Origin: Streptomyces puniciscabiei
Lineage (GTDB): Bacteria > Actinomycetota > Actinomycetes > Streptomycetales > Streptomycetaceae
Assembly (NCBI RefSeq): GCF_006715785.1
Contig: NZ_VFNX01000007.1
Span: forward strand, 62,001 to 126,000
DNA: 64,000 nucleotides
Reading direction: 5' to 3'
Below, one piece after another: positions 23,576 through 32,557 of this stretch. The position numbers and the translations under genes were made by a program. The notes below the pieces were generated by a model, which saw only the letters and a list, made by a program, of their open reading frames with translations, had not been told where the DNA came from and did no database searches. The first letter of the stretch is position 1, and each line of letters begins with the position of its first letter.

Positions 23576-25869
23576 CTTCCGGATCGCTGCACCCCCGGCG
23601 ATCCGGACCGGCCGCCCTACAGGACGGCTCCGCTCTCGTGGGGTTCAGGCACCACCTACGTCCCGCGAACGTCCCCGGCGAGGCGACCTACCTGGTCTCT
23701 CGCCGGGGCGTTACCGCCCTGCGCGGCGCCCTCGCCGAGGTGCTCGTCCCGCTGCTCGACGGCACCCGGTCACTCGCCGAGATCCTGCGTGCCGCCGCGC
23801 CCGCGCTGACCGCCGAGGAGACACAGCACGGGCTGCACCTGCTCAGCGAGGCCGGGCTGCTCCGCTTCGAGCGCCTCGCCCCGGCCGCGACGGACACCGA
23901 CCCGGTCGCCGAGGCGTACTGGGACCTGGCGGGCCTCGACGGCGCCCGGGCGGCGGCGGGGCTCGCCGGCTCCCGGCTCCGCGTCCTGCCGCTCGCCGGT
24001 GTGGACGCAGGACCGGTGCTCGCCGCCGGCGCCGGGTCCGGCATCACGGTGACCGAGACGGACGCGGACCTCACGCTGGTGCTGTGCGACGACTACCTCT
24101 CCCCGGAGCTGAAGCGGGTCGACGTCGAGCACCGGGCGGCGGGCAAGCCGTGGCTGCTCGCCCGGCTGTGCGGCTACGAACCGTGGATCGGCCCGTTCTT
24201 CCAGGCGGACGAGGGACCGTGCTGGTCGTGTCTGGCCGCCCGGCTCGCACAGCACCGCGGCTACGAGGCACCGCTCCAGCAGGCGCTGGGGCTCGACGGC
24301 CCGCTCGGCCGGCCGGCCGCCTCGCTGCCGGCGGGACGCGCCCTGGCCGCACAGAGCGTGGTCCTCGAGGCCGCCAAGTGGCTGGCCGGGCTGCGCTACG
24401 CCGACCAGGGGTCCGTCCGTACGGTCGACACCCTCCACCTGCAGACCCGGGTCCACGCCGTGTCCCGTGTCCCCCAGTGCCCCTCCTGCGGGGACCCCGG
24501 GCTGACGGCGCGGCGCGTGTCCGCACCCTTCGTCCCCGTGTCGCGGCCCAAGGCGGGACAGGGCGGCAGCGGCCACCGGGCACTCAGTCCCGACCAGCTG
24601 CTGAAGCGCTACGGGCACCTGGTGAGCCCGGTCACCGGCATCGTCCCGGTGCTCGAACCCTCCCCCGGCGCACCGGAGTTCGCCACCACCTACGTCTCGG
24701 GGCGCAACCTCGCGATGCGGCAGAACGGCCTGGCCGGGCTGCGCTCGCTCAGCGGCGGCAAGGGCCTGACCGACACCGAGGCCCGCACGAGTGCGCTGTG
24801 CGAGGCGGTGGAGCGCTACAGCGGCACACGGCACGGCGACGAACCGGTCGTGGTGGACACCCTGCGCGCTCTCGGCGACGAGGCCGTCCACCCCAACTCC
24901 TGCCAGCTGTACGCGGACCGGCAGTTCCGCGAGCGGGACCGCTGGAACCGCTCGGGATCGCCCTTCCACCACGTGCCCGAGCCCTTCGACGAGAACCGGC
25001 CGGTGGAGTGGACCCCCGTGTGGTCCCTGACCGAGCGGCGCAGGCGGCTCCTGCCCACGTCGATGCTCTACTTCCCGTCCGGCACCCCGGCCCCGCACGG
25101 GCCCTACGCCGACTCCAACGGCAACGCGGCGGGCAGCAGTCCGGAGGACGCCCTGCTGCAGGGTTTCCTGGAGCTGGTGGAGCGGGACGCGGTGGCCCTG
25201 TGGTGGTACAACCGCACCCGGCAGCCGGCAATCGACCTGGACGCGTTCGACGAGCCGTACATCGGGCGGCTGCGCGAGGGATACCGGAAGCTGGGCCGGG
25301 AGCTGTGGGCACTGGACCTCACCTCGGATCTCGGCATCCCCGCGATGGTGGCCCTCTCCCGGCGCACCGACGGGCCCACCGAGGACATCGTCTTCGGCTT
25401 CGGCGCCCACTTCGATCCCGCCATCGCGCTGCGCAGGGCGCTCACCGAGATGGGGCAGCTGCTGCCGGCCGTGGGCGCGGGCCGCCCCGGCGAGGGGTAC
25501 GGCATCACGGACCCCCTCCCGGTCCGCTGGTGGCGCGAGGCGACGCTCGCCAACCAGCCGTATCTGGCGCCCGATCCGGCCACCCGGCCGCGTACTCCGG
25601 GCCACTGGACCTACGTGGTGCGCACCGACCTGCTCGACGACGTCCGGGCCGTCACCGAACTCGTCCGCGCCAAGGGCATGGAACTGCTCGTCCTGGACCA
25701 GACCCGGCCGGACATCGGAATGCCGGTGGTCAAGGTGATGGTGCCGGGGCTCAGGCACTTCTGGGCCCGGTACGCGCCGGGCAGGCTCTTCGACGTACCG
25801 GTCACGCTCGGACGCCTCTCCGGCCCTACACCGTACGAGCAGCTGAATCCGATCCCTCTCTTCGTGTGA
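23572..25869 (+). CDS. Fused E1-like (ThiF-type)/YcaO azoline cyclodehydratase
   Basis: A 765-residue protein that would convert Cys, Ser or Thr of the precursor to azolines using ATP. Residues 1 to about 330 resemble the E1-like leader-binding half, with a structural zinc site from CWSC and CPSC. Residues about 370 to 765 are the YcaO domain, with ATP-site segments SGGKGLTDTEARTSALCEAVERYSG-like (split here: SGGKGLTDTEA, then CEAVERYSG), DSNGNAAGSS and FLELVERDAVALWWYNR. The C-terminus ends PIPLFV, the proline-rich tail typical of azoline-forming YcaO proteins. Both halves in one chain is the usual fused arrangement of linear azole peptides. It is coupled to the precursor by an ATGA overlap. 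Confidence 0.9.
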   Translation: MTSGSLHPRRSGPAALQDGSALVGFRHHLRPANVPGEATYLVSRRGVTALRGALAEVLVPLLDGTRSLAEILRAAAPALTAEETQHGLHLLSEAGLLRFERLAPAATDTDPVAEAYWDLAGLDGARAAAGLAGSRLRVLPLAGVDAGPVLAAGAGSGITVTETDADLTLVLCDDYLSPELKRVDVEHRAAGKPWLLARLCGYEPWIGPFFQADEGPCWSCLAARLAQHRGYEAPLQQALGLDGPLGRPAASLPAGRALAAQSVVLEAAKWLAGLRYADQGSVRTVDTLHLQTRVHAVSRVPQCPSCGDPGLTARRVSAPFVPVSRPKAGQGGSGHRALSPDQLLKRYGHLVSPVTGIVPVLEPSPGAPEFATTYVSGRNLAMRQNGLAGLRSLSGGKGLTDTEARTSALCEAVERYSGTRHGDEPVVVDTLRALGDEAVHPNSCQLYADRQFRERDRWNRSGSPFHHVPEPFDENRPVEWTPVWSLTERRRRLLPTSMLYFPSGTPAPHGPYADSNGNAAGSSPEDALLQGFLELVERDAVALWWYNRTRQPAIDLDAFDEPYIGRLREGYRKLGRELWALDLTSDLGIPAMVALSRRTDGPTEDIVFGFGAHFDPAIALRRALTEMGQLLPAVGAGRPGEGYGITDPLPVRWWREATLANQPYLAPDPATRPRTPGHWTYVVRTDLLDDVRAVTELVRAKGMELLVLDQTRPDIGMPVVKVMVPGLRHFWARYAPGRLFDVPVTLGRLSGPTPYEQLNPIPLFV

Positions 25870-26001
25870 CCGCATATTTTCGGACAGTTGGACGAGAACC
25901 GAGTAGACAAAATGCGCCAGCCGTTGACCGTACTCCGCCTAGAATGACACCGGTTTCATCTGAACCGGAATTGAGAGACGGACGGGGGGCTCGGACGAGG
26001 C

Positions 26002-27255
26002 ATGGACGGCACGGACCCGACCAAACGCGCAGCGCATTCCGCCCAGCCCCAGGACCACGGCAGCGCAGCCACCAGAACCGCCCGCGGCGTTCTGGTGGCT
26101 GCGCTCGCGTGTTATCTGGGCATCACCTTTCTCAATATCCTTTCGCAGCGGCTCGGCCCCTACAAACTGGCCCTCGCCGTGGTCTGCCTGATACTGGTGT
26201 TCCTGCTGCAGCTCGTGCACTCGGCACCCGGCGCCTCCGCGGCACGGCCGCGCACCAAGCTGCTCACCCTGGCCGCGCAGGGCATCCTGTCGTACCTGCC
26301 GCTGATCTGGTTCGGGGTGTCCTGGGGGGCGATGGCGGGCTTCTTCGCCGGATCCGTGCTGCTGCTCCTGCCGGCCAGGGCGGGCTGGACGGTGTACGGG
26401 CTGACGACGCTCAGCCTGCTCGTCCCCGGCTTCCTGCACGACCTGGCGGTCGTCGACATGGTGTACATGTGCCAGACCACCGCGCTCACCGGTCTCGTGG
26501 TGTACGGCCTGAGCCGGCTGACCGGCCTGGTCGACCAGTTGCACCGGGCCCGCACCGACCTCGCCCGACTCGCCGTCAGCAACGAGCAGCTGAGGTTCTC
26601 CAGGGACCTGCACGACCTGCTCGGGTACAGCCTCTCGGCGATCACCCTCAAGAACGAGCTGATCCACCGCCTCATCCCGGCCAACCCCCTCAGGGCCCGC
26701 GAGGAGGTCGACGAGGTACTCGTCATCTCCCGCCAGGCACTGGCCGATGTGCGCCGGGTCGCCCGCGGTTACCGGGAGATGTACCTCGACTCCGAACTCC
26801 CCTCCGCCGAGTCGGTGCTTGCCGCCGCCAGGGTCTCGGTCACCGTCGAGACCCATGACGCCATCGGGCGGCTGGGACCGGCGACGTCCACCGTGCTGGC
26901 CACGGTGCTGCGGGAGGGCGTCACCAACCTGCTGCGGCACTCCAAGGCGTCGTACTGCCGGATCTCCGCGCGGGTCGAGGACGGTCTGGTCCGCCTCACG
27001 ATCGTCAACGACGGTCTGGTGACCGGCCACCAGGTCCCCTCGCCGCACAGCGGCAGCGGCCTGGGCAACCTCCAGCGGCGGCTGGAGGACATCGGGGGAC
27101 GTCTGATCGTGCGGCGCCTGCTCGACGGTTCCGGCACGGACGTCTTCCGGATCACCGCCGAGGCACCGCTCCAGGAGGCGCGGGCCGACGAGCCGTTGCC
27201 GGGCCGGAGCACGTCCGGCAAGGAGGCGTACGGCCGGGCCGGCAATATCGCGTGA
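26002..27255 (+). CDS. Sensor histidine kinase (NarL/HisKA_3 type)
   Basis: A 417-residue membrane kinase. About five to six hydrophobic segments span residues 28 to 175, with no sizeable extracellular domain, suggesting that it senses a signal within the membrane. The dimerisation/phosphoacceptor helix has RFSRDLHDLLGYSLSAITL with the His to be phosphorylated; the ATPase part has REGVTNLLRHSKASYC (N box) and GSGLGNLQRRL (G box). It pairs with the response regulator 104 bases downstream. It follows the cyclodehydratase gene after 132 bases, so it probably controls, or answers to, the RiPP; two-component pairs of this kind often sit beside peptide-antibiotic genes. Confidence 0.92.
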   Translation: MDGTDPTKRAAHSAQPQDHGSAATRTARGVLVAALACYLGITFLNILSQRLGPYKLALAVVCLILVFLLQLVHSAPGASAARPRTKLLTLAAQGILSYLPLIWFGVSWGAMAGFFAGSVLLLLPARAGWTVYGLTTLSLLVPGFLHDLAVVDMVYMCQTTALTGLVVYGLSRLTGLVDQLHRARTDLARLAVSNEQLRFSRDLHDLLGYSLSAITLKNELIHRLIPANPLRAREEVDEVLVISRQALADVRRVARGYREMYLDSELPSAESVLAAARVSVTVETHDAIGRLGPATSTVLATVLREGVTNLLRHSKASYCRISARVEDGLVRLTIVNDGLVTGHQVPSPHSGSGLGNLQRRLEDIGGRLIVRRLLDGSGTDVFRITAEAPLQEARADEPLPGRSTSGKEAYGRAGNIA

Positions 27256-27358
27256 GCAACCACGGCTCGGTCTTGACGTATTGACAAAAAATCGACGGCG
27301 GATGCGCTTGGGTGGCATCCAGCACATGCAGTCGACGGGGGAACGGGGAAAAGCGACG

Positions 27359-27967
27359 ATGATACGGATCCTGCTGGCCGAGGACATGCACATGGTCCGC
27401 GGCGCGCTGGTGGCTCTGCTCGATCTGGAGGAAGACCTGAAGGTGGTCTCCGAGCTCGAACGCGGCGACGAGATCCTGAGCGCGGCGCGCGAACACCGGC
27501 CGGACGTGGCCATCATCGACATCGACCTGCCCGGCCTCGACGGCCTCAGCGCGGCCGAACTCCTGCACGAGCGTCTCCCCGAGTGCCGGGCCCTGATCCT
27601 CACCAGCCTGGGCCGCCCCGGCACCCTGCGCCGGGCGATGTCCGCGCACGTCGCGGGATTCCTCCTCAAGGACGCCCCGCCCGGCGAACTCGCCCAGGCC
27701 GTGCGCCGTGTCGTCGCCGGCCAGCGGGTGGTCGACCCCCAGCTGGCCCTGGCCGCCTGGGGCGGCGCGGAGAGCCCGCTGACCACCCGCGAGACCGAGG
27801 TGCTGCAACTGGCCGCGCAGGGCACGGAACCGCAGGAGATCGCCGCACACCTCCGGCTCTCCGTGGGCACGGTGCGCAACTACCTCACGACCGCCGTGAC
27901 CAAGCTCAACGCGCGTAACCGCGTCGACGCGATCCGCATCGCCCGCGACTCGGGCTGGCTGCTGTGA
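27359..27967 (+). CDS. Response regulator, NarL/LuxR family
   Basis: A 202-residue regulator. The receiver domain starts MIRILLAEDMHMVRGAL, with the phosphoacceptor Asp54 in IIDIDLPGLDG, the Thr/Ser switch in ALILTSLGRPG and Lys in FLLKDAPPGEL. The C-terminal LuxR helix-turn-helix is SPLTTRETEVLQLAAQG followed by VGTVRNYLTTAVTKL. ATG 27359 is chosen because the receiver fold begins at once and GGGGAA lies upstream; the frame extends 26 codons further back. It is the cognate partner of the kinase at 26002. Its DNA targets are unknown. Confidence 0.92.
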   Translation: MIRILLAEDMHMVRGALVALLDLEEDLKVVSELERGDEILSAAREHRPDVAIIDIDLPGLDGLSAAELLHERLPECRALILTSLGRPGTLRRAMSAHVAGFLLKDAPPGELAQAVRRVVAGQRVVDPQLALAAWGGAESPLTTRETEVLQLAAQGTEPQEIAAHLRLSVGTVRNYLTTAVTKLNARNRVDAIRIARDSGWLL

Positions 27968-28010
27968 CCGGCCCCGCCGCCGCCTCGCCGCACGCCCCGC
28001 GGCCATACCG

Positions 28011-28646
28011 TCAGGGCGCGGCCACCGTCAGCCCGGCCCCCGCCAGATAGCCGAGGATCTCCAGGGTCAACTCGGCGGGCAGCGGAAGCACCTCGACCAT
28101 CGCCTCCGGCGTCATGGGCCAGGCCAGCAGCGACACCACCCACATCGCCTCCGGGCGGTGGATCTCCACCCGGTGCCCCAGGGTGTGGCACTGCACCAGG
28201 AAGGTGTCCCCCCGCACGGTGATCGTCGCGGTGGGCCGCAGCCGCACCCTGCGCCACGCCGGCAGCCGGACGGTGGCGAAGCGGGCGCTCCGGCCCACCG
28301 GCACCACGGAGAGCACCGGCCCCCTGAGATCGTCCAGGGACAGTGTCCTGATCACCACGTGGGAGATTCCGCGGAGCGCCGACAGGACCACCGCGAAGGT
28401 CTCGTGCCCGGGGACCGTCCGGCCCTCCGGCGGCGGCAGGTTGGCGAGCAGCACGGGACCGAGTTCCATCCGGCGCAGCGCCTCGGCCACCACGGGACCG
28501 GGGTCCTCGACCCGCTCCGTGCCCTGCGGACCGCTGAGCACCAGCGTCCGCCCTTCCTCGTCCCAGCCGACCACCGTGTCCTCGCGCAGGGACCACAGGT
28601 GGTGGATGCGCAGGGGGGCGTCTTCCGCGTGGAAAGTCACGGTCAA
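28011..28646 (-). CDS. Stand-alone protein resembling the N-terminal half of SagB-type azoline dehydrogenases
   Basis: A 211-residue protein without a recognised catalytic motif. Its order of segments (HHLWSLREDTVVGWDEEG, EALRRMELGPVLLANL, LLSVVPV-like LSVVPVGRSARF, VEIHRPEAMWVVSLLAWP, LEILGYLAGAGLTVAA) recalls, from memory, the winged-helix N-terminal region of SagB/ThcOx dehydrogenases. In full proteins an FMN nitroreductase domain follows; here the chain stops exactly where it should begin, and the bases beyond the stop encode nothing similar. It lies on the strand opposite to the RiPP genes and converges on the response regulator. It may be a truncated dehydrogenase, a substrate-binding remnant or a protein working with an enzyme elsewhere. 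Confidence 0.55.
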   Translation of the reverse strand: MTVTFHAEDAPLRIHHLWSLREDTVVGWDEEGRTLVLSGPQGTERVEDPGPVVAEALRRMELGPVLLANLPPPEGRTVPGHETFAVVLSALRGISHVVIRTLSLDDLRGPVLSVVPVGRSARFATVRLPAWRRVRLRPTATITVRGDTFLVQCHTLGHRVEIHRPEAMWVVSLLAWPMTPEAMVEVLPLPAELTLEILGYLAGAGLTVAAP

Positions 28647-28926
28647 CCACCTCCTGAATGCGGCGGTACCGGCGGAGGTGCGGCCCCGCCCACCGGCCCG
28701 CTCGCGTCCTTGAGTATGGAGCCGCGTACGGCGGTTCCGGCAGCGAACAGATCACATCGAAAGCATGAGGAAATCACGGGTCTTTCACCGCACCCGTCCG
28801 AGTTGTGCTCCGGCTCGCTCGGCGCGATCCAGTCCTTCTTGAGGCCGTTCTGGCCCAATGGTCGGCGTCCGGGCACCCGTGACGAATTCACGGACCGTGC
28901 CGAACAACCCGCCAGGAGGGGGACCC

Positions 28927-29205
28927 ATGCCCGAGCTCCAGTTCACCGAGGACGACCTCAAACGCATCCTGTACGCCGCGGCAGGCACCGAGGAGGAGGG
29001 CGTCGCCGACGGCGACTTCTCCGACACCGAGTTCCAGGTGCTCGGCTACGAGTCGCTCGCGCTCCTGGAGACCTGCGGCCGCATCGAGCGCGAGTACGGC
29101 GTCGCGCTCGCCGACCACACGCTCGCCGAGGCGGTCACCCCGCGTCTGCTGGTCGAGGCCGTGAACCGGTACCTCGGCGAGCAGGCCGTGGCCGCCACCC
29201 GCTGA
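28927..29205 (+). CDS. Type II PKS acyl carrier protein
   Basis: A 92-residue ACP. The phosphopantetheine attachment site is LGYESLALLETCGRIE; the residue before the Ser is Glu rather than the canonical Asp, the same feature as in the partial ACP at 1-361. AEAVTPRLLVEAVNRYL is helix IV. ATG 28927 follows the strong site AGGAGGGGG; the frame extends 23 codons upstream. It carries the poly-beta-ketone chain for the KSalpha/CLF pair at 31277-33831. In this cluster the order is ACP, ketoreductase, aromatase, KSalpha, CLF, rather than the common KSalpha-CLF-ACP. Confidence 0.9.
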   Translation: MPELQFTEDDLKRILYAAAGTEEEGVADGDFSDTEFQVLGYESLALLETCGRIEREYGVALADHTLAEAVTPRLLVEAVNRYLGEQAVAATR

Positions 29206-29226
29206 CGGACGCCCGAGGAGGCGAGC

Positions 29227-30021
29227 ATGACTCAGCACACGACACAGGAGAGCCGTACCGCGCTGGTCACAGGCGCGACGAGCGGCATCGGACTTGCCGT
29301 CGCGCGGCTGCTGGCGACCCAGGGGCACCGGGTGTACATCGGTGCGCGCGACGCCCAGAACGTGGCCGCGACGGTCAAGGAACTCCAGCAGCAGGGCCTG
29401 GACGTGGACGGCTCGACGCTCGACGTGCGGTCCGCGGACAGCGTGACGGCGTTCGTGCAGGCGGCCGTGGACCGGTTCGGCACCGTCGACGTCCTGGTCA
29501 ACAACGCGGGCCGGTCCGGCGGCGGCGTCACCGCCGACCTGACCGACGAGCTCTGGGAGGACGTGATCGACACCAACCTGAACAGCGTCTTCCGGATGAC
29601 CCGTGCGGTGCTGAACACCGGTGGCATGCGGCACAAGTCGCGCGGACGGATCATCAACATCGCGTCCACCGCGGGCAAGCAGGGCGTGGTCCTCGGCGCC
29701 CCGTACTCCGCCTCGAAGCACGGCGTGGTCGGTTTCACCAAGGCGCTCGGCAACGAGCTGGCGCCGACCGGCATCACCGTGAACGCGGTCTGCCCCGGCT
29801 ACGTCGAGACCCCGATGGCCCAGCGGGTGCGGGCCGGATACGCGGCGGCGTACGACACCACCGAGGACAAGATCCTGGAGAAGTTCCAGGCGAAGATCCC
29901 GCTCGGCCGCTACTCCACCCCCGAGGAGGTCGCGGGTCTCGTCGGCTATCTCGCCTCCGACACTGCCGCCTCCATCACCGCGCAGGCCCTCAACGTCTGC
30001 GGCGGCCTCGGCAACTTCTGA
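29227..30021 (+). CDS. Type II PKS C9 ketoreductase (ActIII-like)
   Basis: A 264-residue SDR. The NADPH motif VTGATSGIGLAVARLL, LVNNAGRSGGG, the catalytic Ser in IINIASTAGKQG, the Tyr/Lys in APYSASKHG and the ending ALNVCGGLGNF are nearly diagnostic of ActIII-type enzymes. They reduce the C9 carbonyl of the full-length poly-beta-ketone. The gene follows the ACP after 21 bases, with GGAGGCGAGC before ATG 29227. Its presence means that the aromatic polyketide is reduced at C9, as in anthracycline-, angucycline- or benzoisochromanequinone-type scaffolds. Confidence 0.95.
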   Translation: MTQHTTQESRTALVTGATSGIGLAVARLLATQGHRVYIGARDAQNVAATVKELQQQGLDVDGSTLDVRSADSVTAFVQAAVDRFGTVDVLVNNAGRSGGGVTADLTDELWEDVIDTNLNSVFRMTRAVLNTGGMRHKSRGRIINIASTAGKQGVVLGAPYSASKHGVVGFTKALGNELAPTGITVNAVCPGYVETPMAQRVRAGYAAAYDTTEDKILEKFQAKIPLGRYSTPEEVAGLVGYLASDTAASITAQALNVCGGLGNF

Positions 30022-30048
30022 CCCGCACCCCCGACAGGAGAGACGACG

Positions 30049-30984
30049 ATGACCATCCGTGAAGTGGCGCACGAGATCACGGTCTCGGCGCCGGCCGATG
30101 TGGTCTACCGGCTGCTCGCCGAGGTGGAGAACTGGCCCCGGATCTTCCCGCCCACCATTTACGTCGACCACGTCGAACGCGGCGAGCGCGAGGAGCGCAT
30201 CCGGATCTGGGCCACCGCCAACGGCGAGGCCAAGAACTGGACCTCGCACCGCACCCTGGACCCCGGGGCGCGCCGCATCACCTTCCGCCAGGAGGTCACC
30301 GCGCCTCCGGTCGCCGCCATGGGCGGCACCTGGATCATCGAGGAGCTGTCCGCGTCCCAGGCCCGCATCCGGCTGCTGCACGACTACCGGGCGATCGACG
30401 ACGACCCGGCCGGCCTGCGGTGGATCGACGAGGCGGTCGACCGCAACTCCCGCTCCGAACTGGCCGCCCTCAAGGAGAACGTCGAACTGGCCTACTCGAC
30501 CGAGGACGTGACGTTCTCCTTCGAGGACGCCGTACTCGTCCAGGGCGCCGCCAAGGACGTCTACGACTTCGTCAACGAGGCTCACCTGTGGAGCGAGCGC
30601 CTGCCGCACGTGGCGAGCGTCCGGCTCGACGAGGACACGCCGGGCCTGCAGACCCTGGAGATGGACACCAGGGCCAAGGACGGCTCGACGCACACCACCA
30701 AGTCGTACCGGGTGACCTTCCCGCCGGGCAAGATCGCCTACAAGCAGGTCACCCTGCCCGCGCTGATGACCGTGCACACCGGCATCTGGACGTTCACCGA
30801 GACCCCGGACGGGGTGCGGGCCGCCTCGCAGCACACCGTGACCCTCAACACGGCCAACATCGAGCGGGTCCTCGGCCCCGGGGCCACCGTCGCCGGCGCG
30901 CGCTCCTACGTGCACGAGGCGCTCAGCACCAACAGCCTCGCCACGCTGGGCCACGCCAAGGCCTACGCGGAGGCCAGGCGCTGA
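30049..30984 (+). CDS. Polyketide aromatase/cyclase, didomain (ActVII-like)
   Basis: A 311-residue protein with two START/SRPBCC-type halves: residues 1 to about 150 (HEITVSAPADVVYRLLAEVENWPRIFPP) and about 155 to 311 (EDAVLVQGAAKDVYDFVNEAHLWSERLPH). Didomain aromatases of this kind close and aromatise the first ring (C7-C12) of C9-reduced polyketides. This agrees with the ketoreductase directly upstream, 27 bases away. ATG 30049 follows ACAGGAGAGACG. A 292-base gap separates it from the KSalpha gene. Confidence 0.93.
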   Translation: MTIREVAHEITVSAPADVVYRLLAEVENWPRIFPPTIYVDHVERGEREERIRIWATANGEAKNWTSHRTLDPGARRITFRQEVTAPPVAAMGGTWIIEELSASQARIRLLHDYRAIDDDPAGLRWIDEAVDRNSRSELAALKENVELAYSTEDVTFSFEDAVLVQGAAKDVYDFVNEAHLWSERLPHVASVRLDEDTPGLQTLEMDTRAKDGSTHTTKSYRVTFPPGKIAYKQVTLPALMTVHTGIWTFTETPDGVRAASQHTVTLNTANIERVLGPGATVAGARSYVHEALSTNSLATLGHAKAYAEARR

Positions 30985-31276
30985 CGGCCGCGCTCCGGCC
31001 CGCCCGCCCGCAGGCGGCGCGGGCCGTCGCCGTGCGCCCCGGAAGACGCCGGCCCCGGCCGCCCCGCCCGCCCGTCCGGTGCGGCAGGCAGGCCATCACG
31101 CCGCCCTCCTCCAGGCAGCGGCGCAACCCCGCGCCGGTGACGGCGAGGCCCGGCTGGGTCGGCCCTCCAGCACGGTTTGAGTCCCCCGGTGCACCGTCGA
31201 GTTGCTTGCGGGATCCGCCGGGGGCACACCCAGGACTCCGCGCCCGCACGCCCATCCCGGCAAACGGAGGAGCCAC

Positions 31277-32557
31277 ATGGAACGACGCGTAGTCATCACC
31301 GGGATCGGGGTGATCGCGCCGGGCGGCATCGGGCTGAAGGAGTTCTGGTCACTGCTGACGTCCGGCCGCACGGCCACCCGGTCGATCACCCGCTTCGACA
31401 CGTCCCAGTTCCGCTCGCGGATCGCCGCCGAGGCCGACTTCGACCCCGAGCAGGCGGGCCTGTCGCCCCAGGAGACGAGCCGGATGGACCGCGCGGCGCA
31501 GTTCGCGGTCGTGTGCGCCCGGGAGGCCATGGCCGACAGCGGCCTGGACTTCGCGGGGCTCGACCCGTACCGCGTCGGCGTCACCGTCGGCAGTGCGGTG
31601 GGGGCCACGACGTCCCTGGACACCGAGTACAACGTGGTCAGCGACGGCGGCCGTAAGTGGCTGGTCGACCACCAGTACACCAGCAGGCACCTCTTCGGTC
31701 ACTTCGTGCCGAGCTCGTTCGCCTCCGAGGTGGCCTGGGCTGTGGGCGCCCAGGGCCCGGCCGCCGTGGTCTCCACCGGCTGCACCTCGGGCCTGGACGC
31801 CGTCGGGCATGCCGCCGAGCTGATCCGTGAGGGCTCGGCCGACATCATGGTGGCCGGAGCCACCGAGGCCCCCATCTCCCCCATCACCGTGGCCTGCTTC
31901 GACGCCATCAAGGCGACCTCGCCGCGCAACGACGACCCCGAGCACGCCTCGCGCCCCTTCGACGCCTCCCGCAACGGCTTCGTGCTCGGCGAGGGTGCCG
32001 CCGTGTTCGTCCTGGAGGAACTGGGCCGGGCCAGGGCCCGCGACGCCCATCTGTACGCCGAGATCTCCGGCTTCGCCTCGCGCTGCAACGCGTACCACAT
32101 GACGGGCCTGCGGCCCGACGGCAAGGAGATGGCGGAGGCCATCCGGGTCGCCCTGGACCAGGCCCGCCTCGATCCGACGGCCATCGACTACGTCAACGCG
32201 CACGGTTCGGGAACCAAGCAGAACGACCGCCACGAGACCGCCGCGTTCAAGAAGAGCCTCGGCGCGCACGCCTACGACACCCCGGTCAGCTCCATCAAGT
32301 CGATGATCGGCCACTCCCTGGGGGCCATCGGCTCGCTGGAGATAGCCGCGAGCACGCTCGCCATCGAGCACGGGGTGATCCCGCCCACGGCCAACCTGCA
32401 CGAACCCGACCCCGAATGCGACCTGGACTACACGCCGCTGACGGCACGCGAAATGAACACCGAACGGGTCCTCACCGTCGGGAGCGGCTTCGGCGGCTTC
32501 CAGAGCGCGATGGTGCTGACCAGGCCCGACGGCACACGGAAAGGCAGTGTCCGATGA
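31277..32557 (+). CDS. Type II PKS ketosynthase alpha subunit
   Basis: A 426-residue KSalpha of the aromatic class. It opens [17 protein letters not shown], has the nucleophile Cys169 in [16 protein letters not shown], His in [14 protein letters not shown] and His in [12 protein letters not shown], and ends [13 protein letters not shown]. With the CLF it condenses malonyl units into the poly-beta-ketone. ATG 31277 follows ACGGAGGAGCC. The stop overlaps the CLF start (ATGA), as in nearly all such pairs. Upstream, GTTTGAGTC (31175-31183) and TCGAGTTG (31197-31204) may belong to a SARP-type promoter. Confidence 0.96.
   Translation: MERRVVITGIGVIAPGGIGLKEFWSLLTSGRTATRSITRFDTSQFRSRIAAEADFDPEQAGLSPQETSRMDRAAQFAVVCAREAMADSGLDFAGLDPYRVGVTVGSAVGATTSLDTEYNVVSDGGRKWLVDHQYTSRHLFGHFVPSSFASEVAWAVGAQGPAAVVSTGCTSGLDAVGHAAELIREGSADIMVAGATEAPISPITVACFDAIKATSPRNDDPEHASRPFDASRNGFVLGEGAAVFVLEELGRARARDAHLYAEISGFASRCNAYHMTGLRPDGKEMAEAIRVALDQARLDPTAIDYVNAHGSGTKQNDRHETAAFKKSLGAHAYDTPVSSIKSMIGHSLGAIGSLEIAASTLAIEHGVIPPTANLHEPDPECDLDYTPLTAREMNTERVLTVGSGFGGFQSAMVLTRPDGTRKGSVR

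Noticed and set aside
25924..25945. TTGACC and TAGAAT before the histidine kinase gene as a sigma-70-type promoter.
   Set aside because: The two hexamers are only 10 bases apart, much less than the usual 16-19.
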